The notes: generated by a model not told the origin, from the letters alone. DNA of 64,000 bases from an uncultured Caldimonas sp. (GCF_946480305.1 NZ_CAMLJQ010000017.1:1-64000); one strand, 5' to 3'; shown: positions 51,251 to 61,313, counted from the first letter of the stretch. A program made the numbers and translations.

Positions 51251-53704
51251 CTACGCCGGTGAAGTCGACGCGGTGACGTTGCGCGTGCTGCCGGCGAAGC
51301 GGCTCGACCATGGCGGCGCGAGCCTGCTGTCGATGCGGGCCCGCTGCTCCACGCCTTGCGCCAGCAGGCGCAGTTCGCGTGCAAGCTCTGCATCGCCCGG
51401 CAGTTGATCGGCGATGTGTCGCAGTCGTGGCGCATCCTGCACGCGAAGGCGCTCCGCACTGGCGATCTCGCCGATGAACTCCCGGTCCTGCGCCGGCAGT
51501 GTTCCTGCGCCCGTGGCGCGCAGGAGCGGTGGCAGCCGCAGTTGATGGTCCAGCAGTTGGCGGACCACGATCTCACGGTTCGCCTCGAGCCGGGTCCTGT
51601 CGGCGGCCTGGATGTCACGCCGCTCCTTGCGACGCACATCGGTCTTCGCCTTCAACGGCGCCATCTTGTCGCGCAGGGTGGGCCACAGATAGTCGTTCAG
51701 CCCTGAGGTCAACCCCACACGCGTGCGGCCCAGCCAGGACCCAGCGTTCTCGAAGGCCGACAAGGTCGGATTGCTTTTCAGCGGTTCGAGCGCCGCGTCC
51801 GTTGTCGCGGGCGCTGCCACGCCAACCAGCACATTGGGCAACACATGCCGCATCAGCAGATCGGGGATGGCATGGAGCGGGTCCAGGACCAGCTCCTTGG
51901 GCAGCTTAGCCGCTTCAACGACCGTCCCACCCACCGCTTTGAGCGCCGCTCCAGGCAGGTGCAGCACATCGCGCCAACGCGCCATGTCCACGCTCGGATC
52001 GAGGTTGCGTCCCACCGGGATGAACATGTTGAGCCGCTGCGGACGGTTCATCGCGTCCTTGACCTGCACCTGCCCGAGATAGGGCATCGCCTTCGCAAGG
52101 TTGAGCGAGCCGCTGGCAAGCGCACCTGCGGTGGCAGACCCGAAGGCCGACACCGAAAACACCGAGCCGCCACTGTCCCGCGCCTGCTCAGAGAGGAGCA
52201 CCGGCTGCAGCGAGTTGAGGCAGGCCGTCAGGAAGGGTTGCGTCAGCGCCCCATAGTGCTCCGCGTTCCAGGCCTGCTGCCACATCGCGATGCTCTCGCG
52301 CTTCTGTTGCGTTTCGCTGTCGAGCTTTGGCAGATGCGGCGAGGCCCCGCGAAGACCGTCCTCGAAGCGCCCCGCCTCATCCTTCACGCCCGCGATATGG
52401 AAGCGAACCATGTGCGTACCGTCCTCGCTGCGCCAGCTTGTCTGGCGCACGCGGCCCGGTGGAGGGGCGAGCAACTCCGGGGGGACGGGCACCAGCGCAG
52501 GCAGGTTTGTCTTTTCAGCCTGCTTGAGCATCGCAGGTTCGATGGCCTTTTCGAACAGATAGGCCCCCAAGCCCCCCACTGCACCGCCGAGCGCGTTGGC
52601 GTCGACCGTGTGGACCGAGTTCACCGTCAACTGGTCGCCGGGTCGCGGCCGCAACTCGGTGGCGGCTCCGTTGCGCGCCGGTGAGCGCATCAGCGACGAA
52701 AATCCTCCGCGCGCGAACTCGAACGCCGCGTTGAGCAAGCCCTCGGCAAACGGCGCCTGCATCGACTGCCCCGGCACATACCTTTCGCCGTACAACACAC
52801 GCCATGCCGCCTCGATCGGCGCGTTCTCCTTGATGTAGAGCCGCTTCAGTTCGCGTTGCTCGTCGGCGTTCTGAGTGGGATCCAACTGCATGCCATCCAG
52901 CACGGCTTGCAGGCGTTGCTGCGCGGCAGCCAGCTCTGGAGGCACCGTGCGGTGACTCAACTCCTGATCGGACGCGAAGCGCCTGCCGAGCAGCTCGCCA
53001 GCTCGCTGCATGCGACCCACAAGGGAGACGATGTCAGCGGGCTCAGGCAGGGGCCGCCGTGATGCAGCCTCCATGCACTGCGCAATGTCTGCCGGTAGCG
53101 GCCCCCTTGCCGACGCCGATTCGCTCGAGGCCCGCGGGATCGTCAGCGCCGCCACGGGCACGGGCGTGATGGCATCGACCGGAACGGCGAGCCCTTCTTG
53201 TGCCGAGCGAGCGGGCGTTTGCGCGAGCGCCTCCATACGATGCGATACCGACATCTCAGCCGATGGCCGTGTGCTGACGGGGACGGGTGCGTCCTTCGGA
53301 GCCATCACTTGCTGCACCGTGGGATGGTTCGATGGCGGTGCCTCGCTCGAAGCCCTCCGCACCGTCTCGGGCGGGGACATGGGAGCGCGTTGGTCCGCCG
53401 GTTGGGGCGATGCCTGGTCCGTGCCTGTGGGCGTTTGCACAGGCAAGACCGGCTCCTTCGAAGGCTGCGTCTCGGCCGTTGCTGTCACTGCATGAACGGG
53501 CCGCGACGAGCGGCGCAACACGGGTGAGCGCGGCGGCAAAGGCGTCGACGTGCCTTCCGTGGATGCACGGCGCGGGGCCGCGTTCAACTCCGCATGCGGG
53601 GGAACGACGCAGCCCGTCTGCCCGCCCCCAGAAGGGCCTACGGTGGCAGACCGGGAACGAGTTGGCGCGGACAATGGCCGGCGGCTCGGGCTGTCAGCTC
53701 TCAT
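51251..53704 (-). CDS. Candidate type III effector with dedicated chaperone, 817 aa
   Basis: ATG 53704 lies within the end of the chaperone gene (11-base overlap), behind AGGGGGAAG. The 817-residue protein has a Pro/Ser/Thr/Arg-rich first 190 residues without signal peptide, fitting a type III signal plus chaperone-binding region. The rest is folded and helical, with a Gly/Ala-rich stretch around residues 375-395 (ANALGGAVGGLGAYLF) and a Ser/Gly/Ala-rich one near 530-550 that could touch membranes. The C-terminus is highly charged (Arg/Glu helices). I recognise no named family. Coupling to a CesT-type chaperone gene and the upstream Hrp-type box support effector or translocon status. Confidence 0.65.
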   Translation of the reverse strand: MRADSPSRRPLSAPTRSRSATVGPSGGGQTGCVVPPHAELNAAPRRASTEGTSTPLPPRSPVLRRSSRPVHAVTATAETQPSKEPVLPVQTPTGTDQASPQPADQRAPMSPPETVRRASSEAPPSNHPTVQQVMAPKDAPVPVSTRPSAEMSVSHRMEALAQTPARSAQEGLAVPVDAITPVPVAALTIPRASSESASARGPLPADIAQCMEAASRRPLPEPADIVSLVGRMQRAGELLGRRFASDQELSHRTVPPELAAAQQRLQAVLDGMQLDPTQNADEQRELKRLYIKENAPIEAAWRVLYGERYVPGQSMQAPFAEGLLNAAFEFARGGFSSLMRSPARNGAATELRPRPGDQLTVNSVHTVDANALGGAVGGLGAYLFEKAIEPAMLKQAEKTNLPALVPVPPELLAPPPGRVRQTSWRSEDGTHMVRFHIAGVKDEAGRFEDGLRGASPHLPKLDSETQQKRESIAMWQQAWNAEHYGALTQPFLTACLNSLQPVLLSEQARDSGGSVFSVSAFGSATAGALASGSLNLAKAMPYLGQVQVKDAMNRPQRLNMFIPVGRNLDPSVDMARWRDVLHLPGAALKAVGGTVVEAAKLPKELVLDPLHAIPDLLMRHVLPNVLVGVAAPATTDAALEPLKSNPTLSAFENAGSWLGRTRVGLTSGLNDYLWPTLRDKMAPLKAKTDVRRKERRDIQAADRTRLEANREIVVRQLLDHQLRLPPLLRATGAGTLPAQDREFIGEIASAERLRVQDAPRLRHIADQLPGDAELARELRLLAQGVEQRARIDSRLAPPWSSRFAGSTRNVTASTSPA

Positions 53705-54179
53705 GGTCTTCCCCCTCTGCGCCGGGCACCTCCACCGGTGCCATGGCATCCAACAACATGTGCAACGAAGACCACGCGACCACGTTGGCAAGTTCGAGGG
53801 CGGTGACCACCTCGCGGGCGTTGTCGAATGCCCGCAGGCACGTGACCTGCAATTCACCGTCGTCCGCCATGCACAGCAGCCACAGTCCGGTCGACAGCAG
53901 TGAGGCCTGAAGAGTCATCAAGACCGCCACCTCGTTGCCAGCCAGCTCGTTGGCGTGGAGTCCGAGCAGGACCGTGGGTTTGGCGGAACGCGGCACGCCG
54001 TCGATCGTCTCGACGGCCAACAGGCAGGACAACCCCGAACGACCGACAAAGCGCTCGCCGGCCTTGACGCGATCCGCGTGCTCCACCGGCAAAGCGAGTT
54101 GCACCATCAGTTCTTCCAAAGACAGCGCGGGAGGCACGGGAGCGGACGTCGTTCGTCTAACGGCAAATGCAGGCTTCAT
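53694..54179 (-). CDS. CesT-family type III chaperone
   Basis: ATG 54179 is chosen because the predicted promoter starts transcription near 54207; ATG 54299 is in frame but lies upstream of that point. The 161-residue acidic protein has the class I chaperone pattern: N-terminal helix (LSLEELMVQLALPV), strands (LSCLLAVETIDG, PTVLLGLHANEL), helix with VAVLMTLQASLLSTGLWLLC, strand ELQVTCLRAF and C-terminal helix VVTALELANVVAWSSLHMLL with acidic tail. Such dimers keep one effector unfolded and hand it to SctN. It overlaps and precedes the 817-aa gene, its probable client. Confidence 0.75.
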   Translation of the reverse strand: MKPAFAVRRTTSAPVPPALSLEELMVQLALPVEHADRVKAGERFVGRSGLSCLLAVETIDGVPRSAKPTVLLGLHANELAGNEVAVLMTLQASLLSTGLWLLCMADDGELQVTCLRAFDNAREVVTALELANVVAWSSLHMLLDAMAPVEVPGAEGEDHES

Positions 54180-54212
54180 GGCGGGCGCGGGAGGAAGTTC
54201 AGACGTGCATGC

Positions 54213-54274
54213 ACGATAGGCCTCCTCACCCGCTTCGGCCCGGTTCACCCGAAAACGCTCGGCCGACGCCCGAA
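54213..54274 (-). promoter_or_regulatory. PIP-like box (16-base spacer) for the chaperone-effector pair
   Basis: Leftwards: TTCGG (54274-54270), 16 bases, TTCGG (54253-54249), 30 bases, then TATCGT (54218-54213, full YANNRT). It lies 34 bases before ATG 54179 and decides between alternative starts. Confidence 0.55.
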
Positions 54275-54885
54275 GCACCGATTGACACGAAACCGTCATA
54301 AGTCGGTTTCGCAGCGGGCGCGGCGGCTTTCGCGTTCGCAACGTCAGATGCCCGCAGGGTCACGCGACCCCAACCGTCCACGCCCGCTCGCGCCGCGGTC
54401 GCCATCTCCCGGCGGTCTCAACGGCGCCTATACGAATACGGGGGGCAACGGGTTGGGGCCGCGAGCAGTTCCGCCGGGGGCCGCTCCGCAACAACGTACG
54501 GCCCTGCCTACAAGCCGCAGGCCTTCGTATGCCTACAGAGCTCCAGCCCCAGATGCGGCGAGCGCCGCGGCATCACGCCCGCCCATGGTCACGCGACTCG
54601 CACATGCCGTCGGCCGCGAAAGCGCTGCTGATGACCGAGCTGTCGTTCCACCATGTCCACGCACGCATGGCCGCCGTGAACGTCCTCGGTCTGCATCGCC
54701 TGGTAGGTGCACCGTCGCAAGCGTCGCGAGCCTCCACGCACGGGGTTGGGTCTGAAGTGAGGGCTGTACGGCGCCCCCTTCAGCTGCCGGTTCACGCAGT
54801 TCACAGCGATCACGGCTTTGATGTATGCAAACAAGGGCCGCGTGCCACGACGCGTCGCACGCCGGTGCCACACGTGTTTGGCGAA
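54275..54885. other. Gap between chaperone promoter and tRNA-Gly terminator
   Basis: No convincing gene is seen on either strand. Several open frames are Arg/Ala/Pro-rich without ribosome-binding sites, and the largest rightward one runs through the tRNA gene. This stretch is the junction between the accessory region and the lon-tig core block; no attachment-site repeat of the tRNA 3' end was found here by eye. Confidence 0.4.
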
Positions 54886-54887
54886 AC

Positions 54888-54913
54888 AAAAAAGGGACCT
54901 CGATGGTCCCTTT
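54888..54913 (-). terminator. Rho-independent terminator after tRNA-Gly
   Basis: On the leftward strand AAAGGGACC and GGTCCCTTT (54913-54905 and 54899-54891) form a 9-base-pair stem with a 5-base loop, followed by a T-run (54893-54888 read as T). Confidence 0.85.
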
Positions 54914-54921
54914 CAGAATGC

Positions 54922-54949
54922 ACAACGGACTTCCGAAGAAGTCCGTTGT
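54922..54949. repeat. Perfect 12-base-pair inverted repeat downstream of tRNA-Gly
   Basis: ACAACGGACTTC (54922-54933) and GAAGTCCGTTGT (54938-54949) flank CGAA, a tight tetraloop hairpin. It lies eight bases after the tRNA 3' end and just before the terminator, and probably belongs to the trailer of the tRNA transcript. Confidence 0.75.
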
Positions 54950-54957
54950 CGAATGTT

Positions 54958-55033
54958 TGGAGCGGGAGACGAGTCTCGAACTCGCGACCTCAACCTTGGC
55001 AAGGTTGCGCTCTACCAACTGAGCTACTCCCGC
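54958..55033 (-). tRNA. tRNA-Gly (GCC)
   Basis: The 76-base leftward cloverleaf begins GCGGGAGTAGCTCAGTTGGT, has anticodon loop TTGCCAA (anticodon GCC) between paired CAACC/GGTTG arms, the GGTTCGA-type T-loop (AGTTCGAGAC), matching acceptor CTCCCGC, and encoded CCA. Confidence 0.97.
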
Positions 55034-55116
55034 ATGGGTTCCAGCTTCGCTTTATATCGGCGTTTTGGTGAACGCCTTGCGTTGCGCTGAAGCTCACATT
55101 CTATGCCAGTTTCAAC

Positions 55117-55148
55117 CAGCCGCGCAAGGGGTGCGCGGCTGATTTTTT
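55117..55148. terminator. Hairpin downstream of lon
   Basis: CAGCCGCGC (55117-55125) and GCGCGGCTG (55133-55141) form a 9-base-pair stem with a 7-base loop. The T-run (55143-55148) follows it on the rightward strand, so it terminates rightward transcription best. On the leftward strand it closes lon with an A-run before and only GTTGAAAC after. Confidence 0.6.
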
Positions 55149-55152
55149 CACT

Positions 55153-57579
55153 TCAATGCTTCAGCACGTCGGTCGACACTTCCGCGGCCGGCGTCCCCTC
55201 CTTCGCCGCAGCCTCTACCTTGCCCGGCTCTTCGTCAGGCAAAGGGGTCGGCTTCGACTCCAGGGCAACCTCGAGCACCTTGTCGATCCACTTCACCGGA
55301 ACGATCTCGAGATGGCTCTTCACGTTCTCGGGAATGTCCTGCAGGTCCTTGACGTTTTCCTCGGGGATCAGCACCGTCTTGATGCCGCCGCGATGGGCTG
55401 CCAGCAACTTCTCTTTCAGGCCACCGATCGCCGTCACTTCACCGCGCAGCGTGATCTCGCCGGTCATCGCCACATCGGCGCGCACCGGGATGCCGGTCAA
55501 CGCTGACACGAACGCCGTCGTCATCGCGATACCGGCACTCGGGCCATCCTTCGGCGTTGCGCCATCGGGCACGTGGATGTGGATGTCCCGCTTCTCGAAG
55601 AGCTCGTCCTTGATGCCCAGGCGCCGCGCGCGGCTACGCACCACAGAACGTGCGGCCTCGACGGACTCCTTCATCACATCGCCCAACTGGCCGGTGCGGA
55701 TGATGTTGCCTTTGCCGGGCATCACGGCAGATTCGATCGTCAGCAAGTCGCCACCGACTTCCGTCCAGGCCAAGCCGACGACCTGGCCGACCTGGTTCTC
55801 CTTCTCGGCCTGGCCATACTGATAGCGGCGCACGCCGAGGAAGTCGTTCAGGTTCTCTTCGGCGACGACCACCTTGCCTTCGTACTTCTTGAGCGTCAGG
55901 CCCTTGACCACCTTGCGGCAGATCTTGGACACCTCGCGTTCGAGCGAACGTACCCCGGCTTCTCGCGTGTAGTAACGGATGATCCCGCGAATGGCTGCTT
56001 CGGTGACTTCGAGCTCCTCTTCCTTCACGCCGTTGTTCTTCATCTGCTTGGGCAGCAGATAGCGCTGGGCAATGTTGACCTTCTCGTCCTCGGTGTAACC
56101 CGAGAGGCGGATGACCTCCATGCGGTCCAGCAACGCCGGCGGAATGTTGAGCGAATTCGACGTCGCGACGAACATCACATCGGACAGGTCGAAGTCGACC
56201 TCGATGTAGTGATCGCTGAACGTGTGGTTCTGCTCCGGGTCGAGCACTTCCAGCAGCGCGCTGGAGGGGTCGCCACGAAAGTCCATGCCCAGCTTGTCGA
56301 TCTCGTCGAGCAGGAACAGCGGATTGCGAGTGCCGACCTTGGTCAGGCTCTGCAGCACCTTGCCCGGCATGGAGCCGATGTAGGTGCGGCGGTGGCCGCG
56401 GATCTCGGCTTCGTCACGCACGCCGCCGAGCGCCATGCGCACGAACTTGCGCCCGGTCGCCCGCGCCACCGACTGGCCGAGCGAGGTCTTGCCGACGCCC
56501 GGGGGGCCGACCAGGCACAGGATCGGCGCCTTCACCTTGTCGACGCGTTGCTGCACCGCGAGGTACTCGAGGATGCGGTCCTTGACCTTCTCGAGCCCGT
56601 AATGGTCTTCATTGAGCACTTCCTCGGCATGCTGCAGGTCGTGCTTGATCTTGGTCTTCTTGGCCCAGGGCAGGTTGACCAAGGTGTCGATGTAGTTGCG
56701 CACCACGGTGGCCTCGGCCGACATCGGCGACATCAGCTTGAGCTTCTTCAGCTCGCTCTCGGCCTTCTTGCGTGCTTCCTTGGGCATGCGGGCGGCTTCG
56801 ATCTTCTTCTCGAGTTCCTCGAGATCGGCACCTTCCTCGCCCTCACCCAATTCCTTCTGGATGGCCTTGACCTGTTCGTTCAGGTAGTACTCGCGCTGGC
56901 TCTTTTCCATCTGGCGCTTCACGCGGCCACGGATGCGCTTCTCGACCTGCAGGATGTCGACCTCATGCTCGAGTTGTTCGAGCAGGCGCTCCAGACGCTC
57001 TGAAACGGAGAACAGGTCGAGCACGGCCTGCTTGTTCTCGAGCTTGAGCGGCAGGTGCGCGGCAATGGTGTCGGCGAGCCGGCCCGCATCGTCGATGCCC
57101 GCGATGGAGGTCAGGATCTCCGGCGGGATCTTCTTGTTCAGCTTGACGTACTGGTCGAACTGCTGCGTCACGGCTCGGCGCAGCGCCTCGATCTCGGGCG
57201 ACGTATCCACTCCAGGCGGCACCGGCTTGACCTCGGCGACGAAATGCTCGCCGTTGTCGTCGATGCGCACGGTGTTCGCACGCTGAAGGCCTTCGACCAG
57301 CACTTTCACCGTGCCGTCGGGCAGCTTCAGCATCTGCAGGATGCTGGAGACGCAGCCGACCTCGAACATGTCGTCGGCCTTGGGCTCGTCCTTGCCGGCG
57401 GCTTTCTGCGCGACCAGCATGATCTGCCGGCCGGCTTCCATCGCCGATTCGAGTGCCTTGATGGACTTGGGACGCCCCACGAAGAGCGGGATCACCATGT
57501 GCGGGAACACCACCACGTCGCGCAGCGGCAGCAGCGGCAGTTCAATGGGATCGGGGGGCAAAACGGGATGTCCAGACAT
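55153..57579 (-). CDS. lon: ATP-dependent protease Lon
   Basis: The 808-residue protein starts at ATG 57579 with GAGAGG upstream. It has the N-terminal LON substrate-binding domain (about 12-205), coiled region, AAA+ module with Walker [12 protein letters not shown] (about 355-365) and Walker [10 protein letters not shown]. The C-terminal protease domain carries the catalytic Ser in [11 protein letters not shown] and a Lys helix near [15 protein letters not shown]. Length is standard. Lon degrades damaged and short-lived regulatory proteins; in several bacteria it degrades Hrp regulators, so it may matter for the neighbouring T3SS. Confidence 0.98.
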   Translation of the reverse strand: MSGHPVLPPDPIELPLLPLRDVVVFPHMVIPLFVGRPKSIKALESAMEAGRQIMLVAQKAAGKDEPKADDMFEVGCVSSILQMLKLPDGTVKVLVEGLQRANTVRIDDNGEHFVAEVKPVPPGVDTSPEIEALRRAVTQQFDQYVKLNKKIPPEILTSIAGIDDAGRLADTIAAHLPLKLENKQAVLDLFSVSERLERLLEQLEHEVDILQVEKRIRGRVKRQMEKSQREYYLNEQVKAIQKELGEGEEGADLEELEKKIEAARMPKEARKKAESELKKLKLMSPMSAEATVVRNYIDTLVNLPWAKKTKIKHDLQHAEEVLNEDHYGLEKVKDRILEYLAVQQRVDKVKAPILCLVGPPGVGKTSLGQSVARATGRKFVRMALGGVRDEAEIRGHRRTYIGSMPGKVLQSLTKVGTRNPLFLLDEIDKLGMDFRGDPSSALLEVLDPEQNHTFSDHYIEVDFDLSDVMFVATSNSLNIPPALLDRMEVIRLSGYTEDEKVNIAQRYLLPKQMKNNGVKEEELEVTEAAIRGIIRYYTREAGVRSLEREVSKICRKVVKGLTLKKYEGKVVVAEENLNDFLGVRRYQYGQAEKENQVGQVVGLAWTEVGGDLLTIESAVMPGKGNIIRTGQLGDVMKESVEAARSVVRSRARRLGIKDELFEKRDIHIHVPDGATPKDGPSAGIAMTTAFVSALTGIPVRADVAMTGEITLRGEVTAIGGLKEKLLAAHRGGIKTVLIPEENVKDLQDIPENVKSHLEIVPVKWIDKVLEVALESKPTPLPDEEPGKVEAAAKEGTPAAEVSTDVLKH

Positions 57580-57667
57580 CGCTACCTCTCTTTCTCAAGC
57601 CCGATGTGAGGCTTGAGCGTTTATTTACAAGATTCGCCGACGTGGACTGCAACGAAGGTGTTGCCGT

Positions 57668-58942
57668 TCACGCGCTCGCCTTGGCCTGCTCGCGGTACAC
57701 CAGCAGCGGCTTCGTGTTTTCTTCGATGGTGTGCTCGTCGACCACCACCTTCTGCACGCCATCCATCGCGGGCAGATCGAACATCGTGTCGATCAGGGCC
57801 TGCTCCATGATCGAACGCAAACCGCGTGCCCCGGTCTTGCGGGCCAGCGCCTTGCGCGAGATCGACGCGAGAGCCGACGGACGGATCTCCAACTCGACGC
57901 CATCCATCGAGAACAGCTTCTGGTATTGCTTCACGAGCGCATTCTTCGGCTCGGTGAGGATCTGGATCAGCGCATCCTCAGTCAACTCACCCAGCGTGGC
58001 GACCACCGGCAGGCGCCCAACCAGCTCGGGAATCAACCCGAACTTGATCAGGTCCTCGGGTTCCACCTCGCGGAACACCTCGCTGACCTTGCGCTCGGTC
58101 TTGCTCTTCACGGTGGCGCCGAAGCCGATGCCGGACTTTTCCGAGCGGTTCTGGATCACCTTCTCAAGCCCGTCGAACGCGCCCCCGCAGATGAACAGGA
58201 TGTTGGTCGTGTCGATCTGCAGGAAGTCCTGGTTGGGGTGCTTGCGGCCGCCCTGCGGAGGCACCGACGCCATCGTCCCTTCGACCAGCTTCAGCAGCGC
58301 CTGCTGCACACCCTCGCCCGACACATCGCGCGTGATGGACGGGTTGTCGGCCTTGCGCGAGATCTTGTCGATCTCGTCGATGTAGACGATGCCGCGCTGC
58401 GCCTTCTCGACGTCGTAGTTGCAGTTTTGCAGCAGCTTCTGAATGATGTTCTCGACGTCCTCGCCCACATAACCCGCTTCGGTGAGCGTGGTCGCATCGG
58501 CAATGACGAATGGCACGTTCAGCAGGCGGGCGAGCGTCTGGGCCAGCAAGGTCTTGCCGGAGCCGGTCGGGCCGATCAGCAGGATGTTGCTCTTGGCCAG
58601 CTCGACTTCGTCCTTCTTGCCGGCACCGCCCATGTGCTTCAGGCGCTTGTAGTGGTTGTAGACGGCAACGGACAGCGTGCGCTTGGCCGGGTCCTGCCCG
58701 ATCACGTACTGGTCGAGGATGCTCTTGATCTCGGAAGGCACCGGAAGGTCGCCGCGCGTCGCCTTCGAATCCGCACCTTCGGTGGGCACCTCGTCCCGGA
58801 TGATGTCGTTGCACAGGTCGATGCACTCGTCGCAGATGAACACCGACGGACCGGCGATCAGCTTCTTCACCTCGTGCTGGCTCTTGCCGCAAAAGGAGCA
58901 GTACAGGACTTTCTCGCTGGAAGAGCCTTTTTTCTCGGGCAT
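57668..58942 (-). CDS. clpX: ClpXP unfoldase subunit ClpX
   Basis: ATG 58942 gives 424 residues, the family norm. The N-terminal zinc-binding domain has C-x2-C in YCSFCGKS and C-x2-C in ICDECIDLC. The AAA+ core has Walker [13 protein letters not shown], Walker [11 protein letters not shown] and sensor motifs, and the IGF-type loop for ClpP docking reads GIGFGA. ClpX selects and unfolds substrates for ClpP. It follows clpP on the same strand after a hairpin. Confidence 0.98.
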   Translation of the reverse strand: MPEKKGSSSEKVLYCSFCGKSQHEVKKLIAGPSVFICDECIDLCNDIIRDEVPTEGADSKATRGDLPVPSEIKSILDQYVIGQDPAKRTLSVAVYNHYKRLKHMGGAGKKDEVELAKSNILLIGPTGSGKTLLAQTLARLLNVPFVIADATTLTEAGYVGEDVENIIQKLLQNCNYDVEKAQRGIVYIDEIDKISRKADNPSITRDVSGEGVQQALLKLVEGTMASVPPQGGRKHPNQDFLQIDTTNILFICGGAFDGLEKVIQNRSEKSGIGFGATVKSKTERKVSEVFREVEPEDLIKFGLIPELVGRLPVVATLGELTEDALIQILTEPKNALVKQYQKLFSMDGVELEIRPSALASISRKALARKTGARGLRSIMEQALIDTMFDLPAMDGVQKVVVDEHTIEENTKPLLVYREQAKASA

Positions 58943-58988
58943 GGCGTTTGGTGGGCTGGGTTCTGAGGGGGATGATAAGTCAAATGAA

Positions 58989-59020
58989 AACGGGGCCTTG
59001 GGTGGGAAAAAGGCCCCGTT
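58989..59020 (-). terminator. Hairpin between clpP and clpX
   Basis: AACGGGGCCTT (58989-58999) and AAGGCCCCGTT (59010-59020) form an 11-base-pair stem with a 10-base loop, followed leftwards by TTTCATTT. It probably attenuates transcription from clpP into clpX. Confidence 0.7.
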
Positions 59021-59102
59021 GCGCGTCCTGTTTTCCCTTACCAAATACCGCACGGTTCTCGCGCGGCACGATGGCAGGGATTACCCGCTATCGAGAAGGG
59101 AT

Positions 59103-59711
59103 TCAGCCCCGTTTCTCCAGCACTTGGTCGATCAGCCCATAGGTCTTGGCGTCGTCCGGGGACATGAAGAAATCGCGCTCCGTGTCGTTCTGGATCTTTT
59201 CCAGCGGCTGGCCCGTGCGATCGGCAAGGATCTTGTTCAGGTTTTCGCGCAGTTTCAGGATTTCTCGCGCCTGGATCTCGATGTCGGTGGCCTGCCCCTG
59301 GGCGCCACCGAGCGGCTGGTGGATCATGATGCGCGAGTTGGGCAATGCATAGCGCTTGCCCTTGGCGCCGGCGGCCAGCAGGAAGGCGCCCATGCTCGCG
59401 GCCATGCCCATGCACAGCGTCGACACATCGGGCTTGATGAACTGCATCGTGTCGAAGATGGACATCCCGGCGCTCACCGAGCCGCCCGGCGAGTTGATGT
59501 ACAGCGAGATGTCCTTGTCCGGGTTTTCGCTTTCGAGGAACAGCAGCTGCGCGACGACGAGGTTGGCGGTCTGGTCATTGACCGGCCCCACCAGGAACAC
59601 CACCCGCTCGCGCAGCAGGCGGCTGTAGATGTCGTAGGCACGCTCACCGCGGCCCGATTGTTCGATGACGATGGGCACCATGCCCAGGTTCTGAGTGTCC
59701 AGTGCGCTCAT
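59103..59711 (-). CDS. clpP: ClpP protease subunit
   Basis: The 202-residue serine protease has the catalytic Ser in [15 protein letters not shown], His in [11 protein letters not shown] and Asp in [12 protein letters not shown] short propeptide (about 10 residues) precedes the [20 protein letters not shown] start common to ClpP. ATG 59711 is chosen for normal length. It forms the proteolytic chamber with ClpX. Confidence 0.98.
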   Translation of the reverse strand: MSALDTQNLGMVPIVIEQSGRGERAYDIYSRLLRERVVFLVGPVNDQTANLVVAQLLFLESENPDKDISLYINSPGGSVSAGMSIFDTMQFIKPDVSTLCMGMAASMGAFLLAAGAKGKRYALPNSRIMIHQPLGGAQGQATDIEIQAREILKLRENLNKILADRTGQPLEKIQNDTERDFFMSPDDAKTYGLIDQVLEKRG

Positions 59712-59786
59712 GGAATCCTTCCGGTCGGTCTGCACGAATCTGGGGATGGATTATGAGGTGACAAGAGCCACCCCGTAGAAACGACA

Positions 59787-59811
59787 AAGGCGCCGGGGCC
59801 ACCGGCGCCTT
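59787..59811 (-). terminator. Hairpin between tig and clpP
   Basis: AAGGCGCCGG (59787-59796) and CCGGCGCCTT (59802-59811) form a perfect 10-base-pair stem with a 5-base loop, followed leftwards by TGTCGTTTC. It closes tig, 26 bases after its stop. Confidence 0.75.
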
Positions 59812-59837
59812 CGGTCTTGCAAGGCGTGACGAAGCGA

Positions 59838-61145
59838 TCAGGCGCCCATCAGCTCGTCGAACGGCAGCACCTTGTCGGTGACCTTCGCCTTCGCGAGCAC
59901 GAAGTCGGTGACGTTGTTCTCCAGCACCACGGCCTCGACTTCCGCCAGACGCTGGTTGTCGCTGAGGTACCAGCGCACCACTTCCTGCGGCTTCTCGTAG
60001 CTCTGCGCCAGTTCCTCGATATGGGCCTTGATCTGCTCCGGCTTCGCCTGCAGTTCATTGGTCTTCACGAGTTCGGCGACCACGAGGCCCAGGCGCACGC
60101 GCTTTTCGGCCTGCGGCTGGAACACCTCGGCAGGGATGGGCGCGTTCTCGGCATCCTTGACGCCGCGGTTCTTCAGGTCGGCACGGGCACCGGCGATCAT
60201 GCGATCCACCTCGTTCTGCACCAGCGACTTGGGCAGCTCCAGCTCGGCGGCCTTGATCAGCGCATCCATCACGGCGTTCTTGTTGCGAGCCAGCACGCGG
60301 AACTTCACTTCACGCTCGAGGTTCTTCTTGATGTCGGCGCGCAGGGCCTCCACGGTGCCGTCGGCAATGCCGAGCGACTTCGCAAAGGCCTCGTCGATTT
60401 CCGGCAGGTTCTGCTGCTCGACCTTCTTCACCGTGACGAGGAAGTCGGCTTCCTTGCCGGCCACGTCCTTGCCGTGATAGTCCTCGGGGAACTTCAACGG
60501 GAAGGTCTTGGACTCACCCGTCTTCATGCCGCGCACGGCCTTCTCGAACTCCTCCAGCATGCGGCCTTCGCCGAGGATGAACTGGAAGTCTTCGGCCTTG
60601 CCGCCGGCAAACGGCTCGCCATCGATCTTGCCTTCGAAGTCGATCGTCACGCGGTCGCCGTCGGCGGCAGCTTCAGCGGCCGGGCGCTGGCCGAAGGTGC
60701 GGCGCTGCTTGCGCAGGATCTCCAGCGTCTTGTCGATCGCGGCGTCGGTCACCTCGGTGCTGACACGCTCGACCTCGGCGGTCGACAGGTCGGCGATCTT
60801 GACTTCCGGGTAGACCTCGAACGTCGCGTCGAACGCCAGCTGGCCCTCGGGCGCACCTTCCTTCTCGGTGATGCGGGGGGCGCCTGCCACGCGCAGCTGC
60901 GCTTCGGAGGCGGCCTGGGCAAATGCCTCGCCGACCTTGTCGTTCATCACTTCGTACTGCACCGAGTAGCCGTAGCGCTGGGCCACGATGCTCATCGGCA
61001 CCTTGCCGGGACGGAAACCATCGGCCTTCACGGTACGCGCGAGGCGCTTCAGGCGGGACTCCACCTCGTTGTTGATGAGGTCCGCCGACAGCGTCAGCGT
61101 GATCTTGCGTTCCAGTTTGTCGAGGGTTTCAACAGTCACGGCCAT
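59838..61145 (-). CDS. tig: Trigger factor
   Basis: ATG 61145 gives 435 residues. The N-terminal ribosome-binding domain has the signature [17 protein letters not shown]. The middle FKBP-type prolyl isomerase domain (about 150-240) includes [18 protein letters not shown] and [14 protein letters not shown], followed by a C-terminal helical arm region. Trigger factor binds nascent chains at the ribosome exit. It lies just downstream of tRNA-Leu and upstream of clpP-clpX-lon. Confidence 0.98.
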   Translation of the reverse strand: MAVTVETLDKLERKITLTLSADLINNEVESRLKRLARTVKADGFRPGKVPMSIVAQRYGYSVQYEVMNDKVGEAFAQAASEAQLRVAGAPRITEKEGAPEGQLAFDATFEVYPEVKIADLSTAEVERVSTEVTDAAIDKTLEILRKQRRTFGQRPAAEAAADGDRVTIDFEGKIDGEPFAGGKAEDFQFILGEGRMLEEFEKAVRGMKTGESKTFPLKFPEDYHGKDVAGKEADFLVTVKKVEQQNLPEIDEAFAKSLGIADGTVEALRADIKKNLEREVKFRVLARNKNAVMDALIKAAELELPKSLVQNEVDRMIAGARADLKNRGVKDAENAPIPAEVFQPQAEKRVRLGLVVAELVKTNELQAKPEQIKAHIEELAQSYEKPQEVVRWYLSDNQRLAEVEAVVLENNVTDFVLAKAKVTDKVLPFDELMGA

Positions 61146-61167
61146 GGTGATCTCTCTCGTTTGAATG

Positions 61168-61254
61168 TGGTGCGCGGGGGGGGACTCGAACCCCCACACC
61201 ATCGCTGGCGTCAGGACCTAAACCTGGTGCGTCTACCAATTTCGCCACCCGCGC
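61168..61254 (-). tRNA. tRNA-Leu (UAG)
   Basis: The 87-base leftward gene begins GCGCGGGTGGCGAAATTGGT and has anticodon loop TTTAGGT (anticodon TAG) and a long variable arm as expected for tRNA-Leu. It has T-loop GGTTCGAGTC, matching acceptor CCCGCGC, discriminator A and encoded CCA. Confidence 0.97.
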
Positions 61255-61262
61255 AAATCAAA

Positions 61263-61289
61263 AGGAGGGAAGCCTTGAGCTCCCCTCCT
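61263..61289 (-). terminator. Terminator of the RND efflux gene
   Basis: AGGAGGGAAGC (61263-61273) and GCTCCCCTCCT (61279-61289) form a nearly perfect stem with a short loop, followed leftwards by TTTTGATTT. It sits 25 bases after the RND stop and before tRNA-Leu. Confidence 0.75.
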
Positions 61290-61313
61290 GGGCAATTCGG
61301 CGAACCGGGTATT

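Noticed and set aside
54180..54885. Genomic-island attachment site next to tRNA-Gly
   Set aside because: I looked for a repeat of the tRNA 3' end and for an integrase near the accessory/core junction and found neither in the window.
54529..55071. Rightward open frame spanning the tRNA-Gly gene
   Set aside because: It overlaps a clear tRNA and its terminator and has no coding features.
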